The notes: a model not told the origin generated them from the letters alone. DNA of 64,000 nucleotides from Algoriphagus sp. (GCA_018336015.1 JAGXQZ010000069.1:21806-85805), one strand, 5' to 3'; positions 24,200 to 34,380 are shown, counted from the stretch's first letter. Program-made: numbers and translations.

Positions 24200-25648
24200 A
24201 TGAAAAATAAAATTTTGATTCTTGCCTGTTTATTAGCTGGCCTATCAGGATCTTCTTATTCGCAGGAGAAATTCAGCTTTGAGCTATATGCAGGGCCTTC
24301 CCAAGCTTTTCTTCCATATGAATTGATACCTCGAAATGACTTCATTACTCCTTCAAATGAGCCGCAATACCATTTTGGGTCAACCTTTCTTTGGGGTTTG
24401 AAAAACGACTGGCAATTGATTGCGCAGCTTGAATTTTTTAAGCGGGAATTAGGTACTTATGGAATTTCGAGAGCAATCGATACCCTGCAAATCACAGGTT
24501 ATTCGACACATGGGATTCCACTAATTGCTATAGGTGCTAGGAAAAGCTGGAGTAATTTTTTCTTCCAACCAAGTGTGAGTTTGATGAGAAGCCCGTCGGA
24601 TTTGGATGGGTATGATAGAGGTCAGATCTGGAATGATATTCCTCTTGGCGTGATTTCCATATCCGATTTGGGATTGGGAGTCAGGGTTGAAGGAGGTTAT
24701 AAAACATACAATCGGAGGGGTAATTATTTTCTGGCAGGTCTCCGATATCAAAAAGGTCTGATCCTAATGGATCAAATGAATGCGGCTATCAGGTACAATG
24801 AGCGCTTGGAACATGTCTTGTCTGCAAAAAGTAGAGGCTCATACTTGGGAATGTTTCTCGGTTATGGGATTAATGGGCATAATTTAAAATCATTTGGAAG
24901 CCGTGCCCCAAAAAGATTGTACAATGATAACAAGTTGCTTAAGCATGATCTTTCTATAGAAAACGGCTTATATGCAATGCTCTATGGAGGTTTTAGAAGG
25001 AGGGAAAATCCGCTTTCCTATGATAGCCCTTACACCAACATGAGTGGACAGTTTCAAGCTGTAGTGGGTTACAATTACAACAGATTTTCAATCGAGTCTG
25101 GGTATGGAAACTTTAGCTATAATGCCAATTACCAAATCGATTTTGACGGAGTAGAGGCTTTGATCATAAGATGGGAGCACTTTGATATGCCAGTGATTCC
25201 AGTGACCTTTAAGTATCATATTCCTTTAAATGGGCAAAACACGGTAAGGTTTGGTTCTAGTTTCAGCACTTATTTTGGGTTACGAGATCAAAGTAAATCC
25301 TGGTTCTTTTCAAGGGGGAGCGGTTCAGTGGAATTTGATCAAAAAAGGTATGAGTACACCAGCGTGGAAGCTACAGACCGAAATTTAAGACATGGTCGAT
25401 TCGTATTCAATGCTGGCGTTTTTGCAGAAATGTCTGTTTTCAACTCCAGCTTTTTGACGGTTAAGCTTTCAAGGAATTTTGCTTCTCCGGATTTTGTGAA
25501 ACTTAACGCTAACTACTTAATAGAGGGAGTCCCGGTATCAGTGGAGAGCTTTGGAAACTTGAATGGCTTTTTGCTCGATGTAGGTTATAAAATTCCTCTT
25601 AAAGTCCTTAATAGAAAGTTAAAACAGCAGAGTAAATCGACCATCTAG
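24200..25648 (+). CDS. Predicted outer-membrane beta-barrel protein, unknown function
   Basis: A 482-residue protein with a signal peptide (MKNKILILACLLAGLSGSSYS-Q) and alternating aromatic beta strands with many glycines and tyrosines throughout, as in outer-membrane barrels. Two halves look similar in style (FSFELYAGPS near 27 and YAMLYGGFRRRENP near 258), suggesting two barrel-like modules. No named family is recognised. Its stop overlaps the 3' end of the convergent SGNH hydrolase gene. Confidence 0.6.
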   Translation: MKNKILILACLLAGLSGSSYSQEKFSFELYAGPSQAFLPYELIPRNDFITPSNEPQYHFGSTFLWGLKNDWQLIAQLEFFKRELGTYGISRAIDTLQITGYSTHGIPLIAIGARKSWSNFFFQPSVSLMRSPSDLDGYDRGQIWNDIPLGVISISDLGLGVRVEGGYKTYNRRGNYFLAGLRYQKGLILMDQMNAAIRYNERLEHVLSAKSRGSYLGMFLGYGINGHNLKSFGSRAPKRLYNDNKLLKHDLSIENGLYAMLYGGFRRRENPLSYDSPYTNMSGQFQAVVGYNYNRFSIESGYGNFSYNANYQIDFDGVEALIIRWEHFDMPVIPVTFKYHIPLNGQNTVRFGSSFSTYFGLRDQSKSWFFSRGSGSVEFDQKRYEYTSVEATDRNLRHGRFVFNAGVFAEMSVFNSSFLTVKLSRNFASPDFVKLNANYLIEGVPVSVESFGNLNGFLLDVGYKIPLKVLNRKLKQQSKSTI

Positions 25649-26307
25649 TTTTGATTGGTGAAGTAAGGTTTAAAAATCTCCCCCCAAATCACATATCCAT
25701 CCTGATTTAGATGAAGTTGGTCTTGAATATAAAGTTCGGGTCTTGGGCTTCCATCGGGATGGGTGAGTGCTTTCCAGGTATCCACAAATTCAACGTTTTC
25801 CTTGGCAAGGCAGTATTCTGACAGTTTTTGGTTGAATATCTGATAATTGGACTTTTTCTCCCATCTCGAAGGACTTGGTTTCGCACCAATAAGGAAGATC
25901 TCGGTAGCTGGGTTGACCAAGTGAATACGGGTCACGATATTGTCAAGGCTGGTTAATATATCCGCAACTGCCACATTCGCCCAAATGTCATTGTCGCCTT
26001 CGTAGATAAATACTCGGGAAGGTTCAAATTTGATCACCAATGGAAAGAGATATCGCTCAAGATCGGCAGCTTTGGAACCGCCAAACCCGGTATTGATCAG
26101 GTTTTCCTGAGGGTAAGTCTCCTGCAGTTTACTCCACATGCGGATCGTCGAACTACCCGTAAACAGGGTAGATCCCGGTTTCCATCCTAGACTATCATAC
26201 TTTGCCGAAATCTGCCTCACTTCATTTTCGAAAGGGGCTTGTTGGGCGAAGATGAGTGGACTGGTGAATAGGAAAACGATGATGAATGGGAGCGCAAATC
26301 TGTTCAT
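25645..26307 (-). CDS. Secreted SGNH/GDSL hydrolase
   Basis: About 220 residues from MNRFALPF, with a signal peptide ending near FAQQ. The GDSL-type blocks are present as GSSTI (nucleophile Ser), NTGFGGSKAADL, EGDNDIW and LHLNQDGY (Asp/His position). Such enzymes are esterases, lipases or acetyl-glycan hydrolases. It resembles the GDSL-like group common in Bacteroidota. An ATG 12 bases further upstream is possible. Confidence 0.88.
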   Translation of the reverse strand: MNRFALPFIIVFLFTSPLIFAQQAPFENEVRQISAKYDSLGWKPGSTLFTGSSTIRMWSKLQETYPQENLINTGFGGSKAADLERYLFPLVIKFEPSRVFIYEGDNDIWANVAVADILTSLDNIVTRIHLVNPATEIFLIGAKPSPSRWEKKSNYQIFNQKLSEYCLAKENVEFVDTWKALTHPDGSPRPELYIQDQLHLNQDGYVIWGEIFKPYFTNQN

Positions 26308-26540
26308 AGGATCAAACATAAATCAAAATTACACTGAACCAAAACCGTTCATCCACCTGCTCGTATTCGGACATCACGTGCAGATTTGGATTTTGTCCAA
26401 GGGTTTTTTGGATTAGTAAAAACGCCTTTCTATCCCTTTTTTACCTCTTTTCGTCCCTAAGGCACTATTTATAATGCTGATGTAATCTCTTTGGTCATGT
26501 TTTCGCGTTAGGTAACTGTCCAAATTCAACTCTTCTTTCT

Positions 26541-27641
26541 ATGAATTCAATCACCCGGTTTTTTTGGCTTTGCAGCGGTGCTAATTTTGCCATTTTGAAG
26601 CGTACACCAACCGAGTCTAATAAGTATGTTGGCATTGGTGCGACGGTATTTTTCACTGGAGTTTTGGCAGCGTTGGCTGCGGGTTATGCCTTGTTTACGG
26701 TATTCCAAACCATTTTGCCGGCCATCTTTTTTGGCCTGCTATGGGGATTGATGATCTTCAACCTGGATCGCTTTATCGTCTCCAGTATGCGGAAAAAGGA
26801 GAATGCTTGGGCCGAATGGAAGCTGGCCATTCCACGATTGGTCTTGGCAGTTTTACTTGCTCTAGTGATTTCCAAGCCGTTGGAATTAAAGATGTTTGAG
26901 CGGGAGATCAACCGGAAGTTGGATGAGAAAAGGACCGAATTTATCGCCCAGTCCAAAGCCAATCTGGCGAAAGGCTTTCCTGAAATTCAGGAATTGCAGT
27001 CCAAAATTGATACGCTGAAATCAGAGGTGTCACAGGCTGAAGCTTTTAGAGATCAGCTTCAAAAAGAATACGATGCAGAGCGTTTCGGAGAGAAAACCTC
27101 CGGCACCAGCGGAATTGTAGGTTTGGGCACCAATGCCAAAAAGAAAGAGCAACAATTGGACGCAGCACAGCTTGCTTTGGATGACTTGCGAGTGCGAAAT
27201 CAAGTAAGGATAGATACCTTGGAAGCCCAAATTCGGGAATTTACAGCGCTGAGGCAGAAAGAGTTTGAAAAACAGCAGCCCGGAATTGAGGGATTTGACG
27301 GTTTGGCGGCACGGATGGATGCGCTTTCTGCTTTGACTACAGAGAGCTCCGCCATGGCACTTGCCAATATATTTATCCTATTGCTTTTCATCGCAATTGA
27401 GACGACTCCGATTTTTGTCAAATTGATCTCCAGTCGTGGGCCGTATGATGAGCTGTTGGAACTACATGAAGAGAAAGTGAAGCTTTTTAAAGGAGAAAAA
27501 TGGACCATCGCGAAGGGCGAATCCGAAGCTCGGGTAGGCTATTTTCAGGATACCCATTTCTATGCGACAGACTTGAAGAAGGAAAAAACCAATCGGAAAA
27601 ACCGATCAGAAACTGACCGAGAATTGGCCCAGTGGGAATGA
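26541..27641 (+). CDS. DUF4407 membrane protein
   Basis: A 366-residue protein with hydrophobic segments near residues 30-55, 56-75, 88-110 and a last one near 275-295. Between the third and fourth is a long charged coiled-coil-like region (residues 115-255, EIQELQSKIDTLKSEVSQAE). This layout and FFWLCSGANFAILKRTPTES define DUF4407. The function is unknown. It is upstream of a toxin-antitoxin pair with an 82-bp gap. Confidence 0.85.
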   Translation: MNSITRFFWLCSGANFAILKRTPTESNKYVGIGATVFFTGVLAALAAGYALFTVFQTILPAIFFGLLWGLMIFNLDRFIVSSMRKKENAWAEWKLAIPRLVLAVLLALVISKPLELKMFEREINRKLDEKRTEFIAQSKANLAKGFPEIQELQSKIDTLKSEVSQAEAFRDQLQKEYDAERFGEKTSGTSGIVGLGTNAKKKEQQLDAAQLALDDLRVRNQVRIDTLEAQIREFTALRQKEFEKQQPGIEGFDGLAARMDALSALTTESSAMALANIFILLLFIAIETTPIFVKLISSRGPYDELLELHEEKVKLFKGEKWTIAKGESEARVGYFQDTHFYATDLKKEKTNRKNRSETDRELAQWE

Positions 27642-27723
27642 GAAAGGATAGAAAATCAGAGAGTTGCTTTGAAATACGTGTAAATTTATTTTTCTTTACG
27701 GTATATTTAAAAATCAAAGAGTT

Positions 27724-27981
27724 ATGGACACCAAGATCACATTGTCTTTCAATAAAGACATCATTGATCGAGCCAAGGATTTTGCCGATCAAAATAATAT
27801 CAGTCTTTCCCGATTGACGGAATTTCTCTATGCCCAGATGACCTCCAAAACCTACAAGTCCCTGGAAGAGCTTCCGATTTCTGATTGGGTGAATATGGTG
27901 TCCGAAGGTGAGGTAGAATATAAGCGCATGCCTTCGAGTCGAAAAGCAATGAAGGATGAATTCTTCGAAGGCAAAAAATGA
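27724..27981 (+). CDS. Antitoxin of a PIN toxin pair (DUF6364-like)
   Basis: An 85-residue protein beginning MDTKITLSFNKDIIDRAKDF, a ribbon-helix-helix-like N-terminus, with a charged C-terminal tail (EYKRMPSSRKAMKDEFFEG) likely to wrap the toxin. Its last four bases overlap the toxin start (ATGA at 27978), typical of co-translated antitoxin-toxin pairs. It probably represses its own promoter. Confidence 0.85.
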   Translation: MDTKITLSFNKDIIDRAKDFADQNNISLSRLTEFLYAQMTSKTYKSLEELPISDWVNMVSEGEVEYKRMPSSRKAMKDEFFEGKK

Positions 27982-28394
27982 AGGTATTTCTGGATGCAAA
28001 CGTGCTGGTATCCGTGTTGAATAAGGAATATCCACTTTTTCCGCATTCTGCCCGGATTTTAAGTTTGGCGGATCAGCGGCGATTCCAACTCTACACCTCT
28101 CCGATTTGCTTGGCTATAGCTTTTTATTTTGCGGAGAAAAAATGCGGAACCGCCCAAGCCAAGCAGAAAATGCAGGTTCTTTCTTCCAAACTTCACATTG
28201 CGGCTGTGGACTCGCAAACCGTTACAAACGCTGTTTCAAATCACAGCGTGATGGATTTTGAGGATGGTTTGGAGTATTATTCAGCTTTGCAGCATGACTG
28301 CAAGGCCATCATTACCGAAGATTCCGAAGGTTTCTATTTTTCAGAGATTCCAGTCTTTGATTGTCGGAAGTTTCTGGAAGAGGTCGTGTTTTAA
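27978..28394 (+). CDS. PIN domain toxin (VapC-like ribonuclease)
   Basis: A 138-residue PIN-fold protein with the metal-binding acids in MKVFLDANVL (Asp6), the central VMDFEDGLEYYSA and the late TEDSEGFYF motif. Members cut tRNA or rRNA when not bound by antitoxin. It pairs with the gene that overlaps it. Codon use resembles the neighbours, so there is no clear sign of recent transfer. Confidence 0.9.
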   Translation: MKVFLDANVLVSVLNKEYPLFPHSARILSLADQRRFQLYTSPICLAIAFYFAEKKCGTAQAKQKMQVLSSKLHIAAVDSQTVTNAVSNHSVMDFEDGLEYYSALQHDCKAIITEDSEGFYFSEIPVFDCRKFLEEVVF

Positions 28395-28405
28395 ATATTT
28401 TAACC

Positions 28406-29170
28406 CTAGAACCCGTTTAGGGTTTCATTGGCCACCTGATCCAATTGCTCCATCGTTTTTTTCGCTGATTTCCATTCGGCAAAGGTCACGATTTTGATTA
28501 GGAACCCTAAGAGTTTTCCGGGATTGATCAGTTTTTTAGCTAAAAAAGAGATGTTTTTGTCCCGGTCCTGAATCTGGAATTCTTTATTGGAGTCGGCGTG
28601 ATATTCACCTGCATACTTCCAAGCTCCGTCCCGGGCGATTTGGATGGAGAAGTTGAGCAATAGTTCATCTTTGCCTTTTGCCAATGGAATCAGTAGTCCA
28701 AAAACCGGAGATACGGCACTGATATTTGCTTTTACACCATCGACCAATTCAGCCAAAACAGAATTGATCTTGTCGAAATCTCCTTTGATTCCAGCCAAAT
28801 CTTTTCCTGCCATGGTTTCCGAAGCTGCAATTCCTAGGTCCAGATTGATGTGTGCATTTATCCCAAGAAAAAGATGCTGAAGGACGAGTAGACTTGAGTT
28901 TTTGCTGGCTTCAAAAGCCAATCTCCAGCTTTCGGTAGGATTTTTTCCGGACTTCCAGAGCTCGTAAGCATCTATAAACCGCTTGGCAAAAATCACGTCC
29001 AAGATTTCCATTCGGGGATTGTCTTCAAACTCTCCAGCTAAAATTCCGTCCCGAACCCGCCTCGTGACTTGTCGATATAGGATGGCGAAATAGCCGATTC
29101 GGCTTTGCTGTTGTTTGCATTCTTCCACGATTTGGTCCATCCGAACCAGCACATCTTCAATTGTATTCAT
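28406..29170 (-). CDS. DUF5995 family protein
   Basis: A 254-residue helical cytoplasmic protein. FAILYRQVTRRVRDGILAGEF, EILDVIFAKRFIDAYELW and LQHLFLGINAHINLDLGIA are the conserved DUF5995 blocks; the last contains histidines that could bind metal. The function is unknown. It ends 6 bases before the VIT1-like gene begins its own 3' end on the same strand, so they may be one transcript. Confidence 0.82.
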   Translation of the reverse strand: MNTIEDVLVRMDQIVEECKQQQSRIGYFAILYRQVTRRVRDGILAGEFEDNPRMEILDVIFAKRFIDAYELWKSGKNPTESWRLAFEASKNSSLLVLQHLFLGINAHINLDLGIAASETMAGKDLAGIKGDFDKINSVLAELVDGVKANISAVSPVFGLLIPLAKGKDELLLNFSIQIARDGAWKYAGEYHADSNKEFQIQDRDKNISFLAKKLINPGKLLGFLIKIVTFAEWKSAKKTMEQLDQVANETLNGF

Positions 29171-29176
29171 CTATCC

Positions 29177-29896
29177 TTATTTGAAAAATTGCTCTAAAAT
29201 ATCGCCCACATAAAAGGCTACCACCGCGGCAAGTAATCCCAAACCAACGGTTTCAAGTATGCTTCTCAATGCGGAAGTCTGGTTGACAATTCCTTTGAGC
29301 CACCCCACAATCAAAAAGGCTAGTCCAGTCAATATGCTCGTCCACAGGAAGGTGTTGATCTCGGAAGGAAAAAAGAAATCCCACAAGTAAACCAACAGCG
29401 GAATCAATCCGACCAAGACAAAGGAGATCAAGGTGGCGAGTCCGATTTTGAAGGGACTTTTGCTATCCCGCATCATGCCGAGTTCGTCCTTCATCATTTC
29501 GGCTACCCAAAGATCCCTATCGGAGCAGATGTGGTCCACGATTTTCTGAAGCAGATCGCCTTTGAAACCCTTGGCTCGGTAGATGTCTTCTATCTCTGAT
29601 CGCTCGACTTCGGGTAGATTTTCCACTTCCCAATATTCGATTTTTTCGTGCTTGTCGTAGTTGTCCTTTTCACTTTTGGCAGATAGGTAGGCTCCTACCG
29701 ACATCGAAAAACCATCTGCAAGGAGATTTGCGAATCCAAGAATGATCAAAATGCTCGCATCCAGATTAGCCCCATAGCCCCCTGCCACCACGGCAAAGGT
29801 AGTGACGGCACCATCGATCCCTCCATAGACAAATTCACGTAAGTACTCTTGAAGTTTCCCAAAACGGGTATTTTCTAAATGTATTTCTGACTCCAT
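29177..29896 (-). CDS. VIT1/CCC1 family transporter
   Basis: A 239-residue membrane protein. The start (REFVYGGIDGAVTTFAVVAG) and LLADGFSMSVGAYLSAKSE are VIT1/CCC1 signatures, and a central cytoplasmic metal-binding loop holds DRDLWVAEMMKDELGM. Five hydrophobic segments follow the family layout. Members export or store Fe2+ or Mn2+. It lies 3 bases from the dipeptidase gene, suggesting co-transcription. Confidence 0.9.
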   Translation of the reverse strand: MESEIHLENTRFGKLQEYLREFVYGGIDGAVTTFAVVAGGYGANLDASILIILGFANLLADGFSMSVGAYLSAKSEKDNYDKHEKIEYWEVENLPEVERSEIEDIYRAKGFKGDLLQKIVDHICSDRDLWVAEMMKDELGMMRDSKSPFKIGLATLISFVLVGLIPLLVYLWDFFFPSEINTFLWTSILTGLAFLIVGWLKGIVNQTSALRSILETVGLGLLAAVVAFYVGDILEQFFK

Positions 29897-29899
29897 GGT

Positions 29900-31063
29900 T
29901 TAATTGAGGTTTTTAAGGAAAAAATCCTTGACATTTTCACCCATTACTGCTCTGATTTCTGCTTCTGAAAAACCTGCTTTCATCAGGCCTTCTACGATCA
30001 AGGGCAATCCGGTGATATCAAATGGTACGGCCACCGAACCGTCATAATCCGATCCAAGAGCAACATATTGGATGCCTACTAGATCGCGAACATGCTTGAT
30101 GGAAGCGATAATGTTTGGAAGCTCGGGTTCGCCTACTGCCATGTCAAAAAAGGCGATACCGATGATTCCTCCATTTGCTGCGATTTTTTGGATTTGGGCA
30201 TCACTGAGGTTTCGTTGTGAATCGAGAACAGCTCTTACCCCGGTGTGGGAGACCATGACGGGCTTGGTGGTGAGGTTTAGCACATCTTCTACAATAGCAG
30301 GTGAGGCATGAGCCAAATCAATAAAAATCCCCAGTTCATTCATTTTCTGAACCGCTGATTTCCCGAAATCTGAAAGTCCAGCTCCATTTTCTCCATGTGC
30401 GGAACCGCCAAACTCGTTGTCAAAAAAGTGGGTCGGCCCGATCATGCGTACTCCGGCGGCATAGACTTTTTCCAGATTTTCAAGTGAAGCCTCCAATGCA
30501 TGACCTCCTTCTATTCCCAACATAGCGCCGATGACTTGATTGTCGGATTTTCGAGCATCGATCAACTTTTCTAGGTCTGACTTTTTCTTGATGAAAATGG
30601 CTTTATCTCCTTCATTTTCTACAAAATCAGCCAAGGCCTCGGATTGTGAAAGGGTTCGGTTGATCAGGCTGAACCAATTCCAAGGGCTTTCTCCTTTGGC
30701 TATGGTCAGTGGAGTGATATTGTCAAAAGCATCCTCGCTGTTGCTTTGCATATTTTGACCGGCAGGAGATTTGGATACGATGGTAAACATCTCCAAGGCT
30801 ACATTCGCTTCCCGCATTCGGGGGAAATCTACGTGGCCACGATCTTCTCGCTTATTCAGATTTCGCCCCCAAAGGAGCGCATCACAATGAAGGTCTGCAA
30901 TAAAATCCAATCGGTCGTAAAGGGCTTGAGCCTCGGGAGAAACTGTGTAGGGAGCGGCAAGCTTGACTGGATTTCTTTGTGATTCTACATATTGGGGCAC
31001 GGTATTAATCCCAATGAGGTAGATCACAAATAGGAGGATGAGGAAAAAGAGGAACTTCTTCAT
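29900..31063 (-). CDS. Membrane dipeptidase (peptidase M19)
   Basis: A 387-residue protein with an N-terminal hydrophobic anchor (FLFFLILLFVIYLIGI). The M19 barrel includes DLHCDALLWGR (zinc His/Asp), GIEGGHALE (bridging Glu), DLAHASPAIVEDV and MVSHTGVRAV (zinc His residues), and GSDYDGSV. M19 enzymes hydrolyse dipeptides, including D-amino-acid forms. It is probably periplasmic. It leads a possible three-gene - strand unit with VIT1 and DUF5995. Confidence 0.92.
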   Translation of the reverse strand: MKKFLFFLILLFVIYLIGINTVPQYVESQRNPVKLAAPYTVSPEAQALYDRLDFIADLHCDALLWGRNLNKREDRGHVDFPRMREANVALEMFTIVSKSPAGQNMQSNSEDAFDNITPLTIAKGESPWNWFSLINRTLSQSEALADFVENEGDKAIFIKKKSDLEKLIDARKSDNQVIGAMLGIEGGHALEASLENLEKVYAAGVRMIGPTHFFDNEFGGSAHGENGAGLSDFGKSAVQKMNELGIFIDLAHASPAIVEDVLNLTTKPVMVSHTGVRAVLDSQRNLSDAQIQKIAANGGIIGIAFFDMAVGEPELPNIIASIKHVRDLVGIQYVALGSDYDGSVAVPFDITGLPLIVEGLMKAGFSEAEIRAVMGENVKDFFLKNLN

Positions 31064-31134
31064 AGGTTGGGTTTACCTTTTGAAGATAAGAAAAATCCAA
31101 GGCAATGATCAACCAGAAGTCGGTTACTCTTTTC

Positions 31135-31521
31135 TTACAGTTCATCGGCCATTTTTACGGGAGGTAAAGATTCATATTCCTCCAAGCTGAAAAGACGCGA
31201 ACGAATAATGAATCGGACTCCTAGCGGAATCTCTATCGAAAAACTGCTTCCTCGGCCTGGGGTAGCATCCAAGGTAAGTTGAGTGTGTTTCCAATACTCA
31301 AATTGGTCAGCAGTCATGAAAAAGTCACATCCGGAGACCTTTCCTATCCAGACGTCCTGCGAACCTAATCTAAACTCTCCTTTTTCAAAGCACATCGGAG
31401 CCGAACCGTCACAGCATCCACCGCTTTGATGAAACATGAGCTCGGTGCCATGCTTTTTGCGAAGCTGATCAATTACTGCTTCAGCAGCCGAAGTGGATAG
31501 GATACGTTGGATTTGATTCAT
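31135..31521 (-). CDS. DUF779 family protein
   Basis: A 128-residue protein with HQSGGCCDGSAPMCFEKGEF and IGKVSGCDFFMTADQFEYWKHTQL, the DUF779 signature with a cysteine cluster. The family is nearly always next to acetaldehyde-type aldehyde dehydrogenases, as here (64 bp downstream). It may act as an accessory or thiol-handling partner, but no biochemical role is established that I can name. Confidence 0.9.
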   Translation of the reverse strand: MNQIQRILSTSAAEAVIDQLRKKHGTELMFHQSGGCCDGSAPMCFEKGEFRLGSQDVWIGKVSGCDFFMTADQFEYWKHTQLTLDATPGRGSSFSIEIPLGVRFIIRSRLFSLEEYESLPPVKMADEL

Positions 31522-31585
31522 GTTTTTGGCAAATGAAAAGAGAGAAGCAGAAAAATCCTGCTTCTCTCGGACAATAAACCCAGCG

Positions 31586-33112
31586 TTAGAAAAATCCTAG
31601 TTTCTGCTTGCTGTAGGAAATCAGCATGTTTTTGGTTTGACGGTAGTGATTGAGCATCATCAAATGAGTCTCTCTGCCAAAACCTGACTTTTTATAGCCG
31701 CCAAAAGGCGCATGAGATGGGTATGCATGGTAGCAGTTGACCCAAACGCGGCCTGCTTGAATCGCTCGAGGTACCTGATAGAGCTCGTGAGCGTCTCTGG
31801 ACCAAAGTCCTGCTCCAAGACCATACATGGTGTCGTTGGCAATTGCGATCGCTTCTTCGGTGGTTTTAAAGGTGGTAACACAAGTGACTGGGCCGAAGAT
31901 TTCCTCCTGAAAGACCCGCATTTTGTTGTGGCCTTTGAGAATGGTGGGCTGGATGTAGTAGCCGTTTTCTAATCCTGAATTCAATCCTGTTTTAGCTCCG
32001 CCTACGAGTACTTCAGCTCCTTCTTCTTTGCCGATTTCGATGTAGGAAAGAATTTTTTCATACTGATCATTGGAAGCTTGAGCACCCATCATGGTGTCTT
32101 CTGCCATGGGGTGGCCTAATTTGATTGCCTTTGTACGGGCAATCACCCGCTCCATGAAGACGTCGTAGATGTCCTCATGAACCAGAATTCTGGAAGGGCA
32201 GGTACAGACTTCTCCTTGGTTTAGGGCAAACATCACAGCTCCTTCTACTGCCTTGTCGAAAAATTCGTCGTCGGCATCCGCTACGGATTTCATAAAGATG
32301 TTTGGAGATTTTCCGCCCAATTCCATGGTGACCGGGATCAGATTTTCAGATGCATATTGCATGATCAGTCTGCCTGTGGTCGTCTCACCGGTAAATGCCA
32401 CTTTGGCCACTCTCGTAGATGTGGCAAGAGGTTTTCCAGCTTCAATTCCAAATCCTGTGACCACATTGATGACTCCAGGAGGGACGATGTCGGCAATCAG
32501 ATCCATCAAAACCATGATGCTGGTTGGGGTTTGTTCGGCTGGTTTTACTACTGTGCAGCAGCCGGCTGCCAGGGCAGGAGCGATTTTCCAGGTAGCCATG
32601 AGAAGCGGGAAATTCCAAGGGATGATTTGACCCACCACGCCCAGAGGCTCATGAAGGTTGATGCTGACGGTAGTCTCATCATGCTCTGACATGGAGCTTT
32701 CATCAGCTCGGATTACACCGGCAAAGTATCTGAAATGGTCAATGCAAAGCGGAAGATCAGCCGCGCGTGTTTCTCGGATAGCCTTTCCGTTGTCGATGGT
32801 TTCTACTCTCGCCAAAAGTTCAAGATTTGCTTCCATCACATCTGCGATCTTTAACAGAATTCTGCTTCGCTCCGCAGCTGGGGTTTTGGACCAGGTGACA
32901 AATGCAGAGTGAGCGGCATCCAAAGCCTTTTCGATATCCTCTTTATTTCCTCGGGCCGCTTTTGCAAAGGGCTTTCCATCTATAGGGGAGATGTTTTCAA
33001 AGTATTCTCCTGAGGATGGTTTTACCCACTCACCACCGATGAAGTGATCGTATTTTTCTTTGATCAACGGGCGATCTACAGGCTTGGCCTGAGCATACGT
33101 TAGTGTTTCCAT
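31586..33112 (-). CDS. Aldehyde dehydrogenase (acetaldehyde/AcoD-ExaC type)
   Basis: A 508-residue NAD-dependent enzyme oxidising aldehydes to acids. [11 protein letters not shown] carries the general base Glu and [11 protein letters not shown] the catalytic Cys; FTGETTTGR and the C-terminal [14 protein letters not shown] are family motifs. The DUF779 neighbour and divergent AraC regulator point to the alcohol/acetaldehyde-responsive AldB/ExaC subgroup. Confidence 0.95.
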   Translation of the reverse strand: METLTYAQAKPVDRPLIKEKYDHFIGGEWVKPSSGEYFENISPIDGKPFAKAARGNKEDIEKALDAAHSAFVTWSKTPAAERSRILLKIADVMEANLELLARVETIDNGKAIRETRAADLPLCIDHFRYFAGVIRADESSMSEHDETTVSINLHEPLGVVGQIIPWNFPLLMATWKIAPALAAGCCTVVKPAEQTPTSIMVLMDLIADIVPPGVINVVTGFGIEAGKPLATSTRVAKVAFTGETTTGRLIMQYASENLIPVTMELGGKSPNIFMKSVADADDEFFDKAVEGAVMFALNQGEVCTCPSRILVHEDIYDVFMERVIARTKAIKLGHPMAEDTMMGAQASNDQYEKILSYIEIGKEEGAEVLVGGAKTGLNSGLENGYYIQPTILKGHNKMRVFQEEIFGPVTCVTTFKTTEEAIAIANDTMYGLGAGLWSRDAHELYQVPRAIQAGRVWVNCYHAYPSHAPFGGYKKSGFGRETHLMMLNHYRQTKNMLISYSKQKLGFF

Positions 33113-33279
33113 AGTTTTGGGTTATTTTGGTTACATCCAAAATTCCCAATGTTTATTCTGTAAAAATTGTACTCGATGATCAAGAAATCTGCATAAAGTG
33201 ACTTTTCTCAGGTTTCTTTTTTCAAAAGCTCATTATTTTTCATTCTCTTCCAATTGGTTAAAAATTAGGATACCATACA

Positions 33280-34206
33280 ATGACCCAAAAAACACAGTTC
33301 CCAGGAGTATTCTGGAGAAATCCTCATGACCTGAAAACGCTGGTGGAGAACCGGACTACTTACACCCTTGATAATTGTGAGTTGAATATTTTTGAAACCC
33401 ATCAATCAGCCGAAAAAGTCAATTTGGTTTTCGGAGATTTGGTCTTGACTACCATGTTGAAGGGAAAAAAGGTAATGCATCTTTTTGACCGGCCCGGTTT
33501 TGACTACATGCCAGGTGAATCGGTGATCGTGCCTCCCAATGAAGTGATGAAGATTGATTTTCCTGAGGCTCATTGGGATAATCCCACCCAATGCATTGCG
33601 CTGTCGATCTCCAAAGAAATGATTGAGAATACTTTCAACCTTCTGAATGAACGATTTTCGTCCAAGGTATTGACCCAAGAATGGGGCTTGGATCTTTCCT
33701 ACTTTCACCTGATCAATACTCAAGATCTTTCTGAAATCATCAATCGCTTTGTGAGAATCGGTGTCAAGGAAAGATCGCGTGAAAAAGATCTCATTGCCTC
33801 ATTGGCTTTGAAAGAACTTTTGATTCGGTTGACTCAGACCCAAGCGAGAGAAATGCTGGAGAAGACGTACAAGGAATTGTCTGGAAGTAATCGGCTCGCT
33901 CATGTGGTGGAGTATATCAAGAAGAATATTCGGGAAAATCTGCAATTGGAAGAATTGGCTTCCCAAGCCTGTATGAGTAAAGCGCACTTTTTGAGGACCT
34001 TCAAAAATGAGTTGGGTCTTACCCCCATGGAGTATGTGGTCAAAGAGCGATTGAAGTTGGCTAGGTATTACTTAGTCATGGGTGGATTTCAGATTCAGGA
34101 AGTCTGTCTGATGTCTGGTTTTAACAATTTGACCAATTTTATCAGGGCCTTCAAGAAGGAATTTCAGCATACTCCGAAAGCATTTCAGAGAATTAGTGAA
34201 AAATAA
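33280..34206 (+). CDS. AraC family regulator divergent from aldehyde dehydrogenase
   Basis: A 308-residue regulator with an N-terminal domain of the AraC-type N group (residues ~20-190, NLVFGDLVLTTMLKGKKVMHLF, PGESVIVPPNEVMKIDFPEA) and a C-terminal double helix-turn-helix (LEELASQACMSKAHFLRTFK, IQEVCLMSGFNNLTNFIRAFK). The 167-bp shared intergenic region suggests it controls the aldehyde dehydrogenase-DUF779 genes. Confidence 0.9.
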   Translation: MTQKTQFPGVFWRNPHDLKTLVENRTTYTLDNCELNIFETHQSAEKVNLVFGDLVLTTMLKGKKVMHLFDRPGFDYMPGESVIVPPNEVMKIDFPEAHWDNPTQCIALSISKEMIENTFNLLNERFSSKVLTQEWGLDLSYFHLINTQDLSEIINRFVRIGVKERSREKDLIASLALKELLIRLTQTQAREMLEKTYKELSGSNRLAHVVEYIKKNIRENLQLEELASQACMSKAHFLRTFKNELGLTPMEYVVKERLKLARYYLVMGGFQIQEVCLMSGFNNLTNFIRAFKKEFQHTPKAFQRISEK

Positions 34207-34344
34207 ATGAGAAATTTTTTATTGAAATTTTGATTGTTTGTTCTGTTTTCATACGTTTAAGAAACTTTTGCAGACATAATAGTTGCTCAACCCAGCGCTT
34301 TGCCAAAGTTTATATGGTTTTAATCCATTAACAATAAACCCTCC

Positions 34345-34380
34345 CTGGGAGCCTAACTTCAAAAAGGCTCCCTTTTTTTA
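34345..34380 (+). terminator. Terminator of the AraC regulator gene
   Basis: GGGAGCC (34347-34353) pairs with GGCTCCC (34366-34372) and is followed by seven T. Confidence 0.85.
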
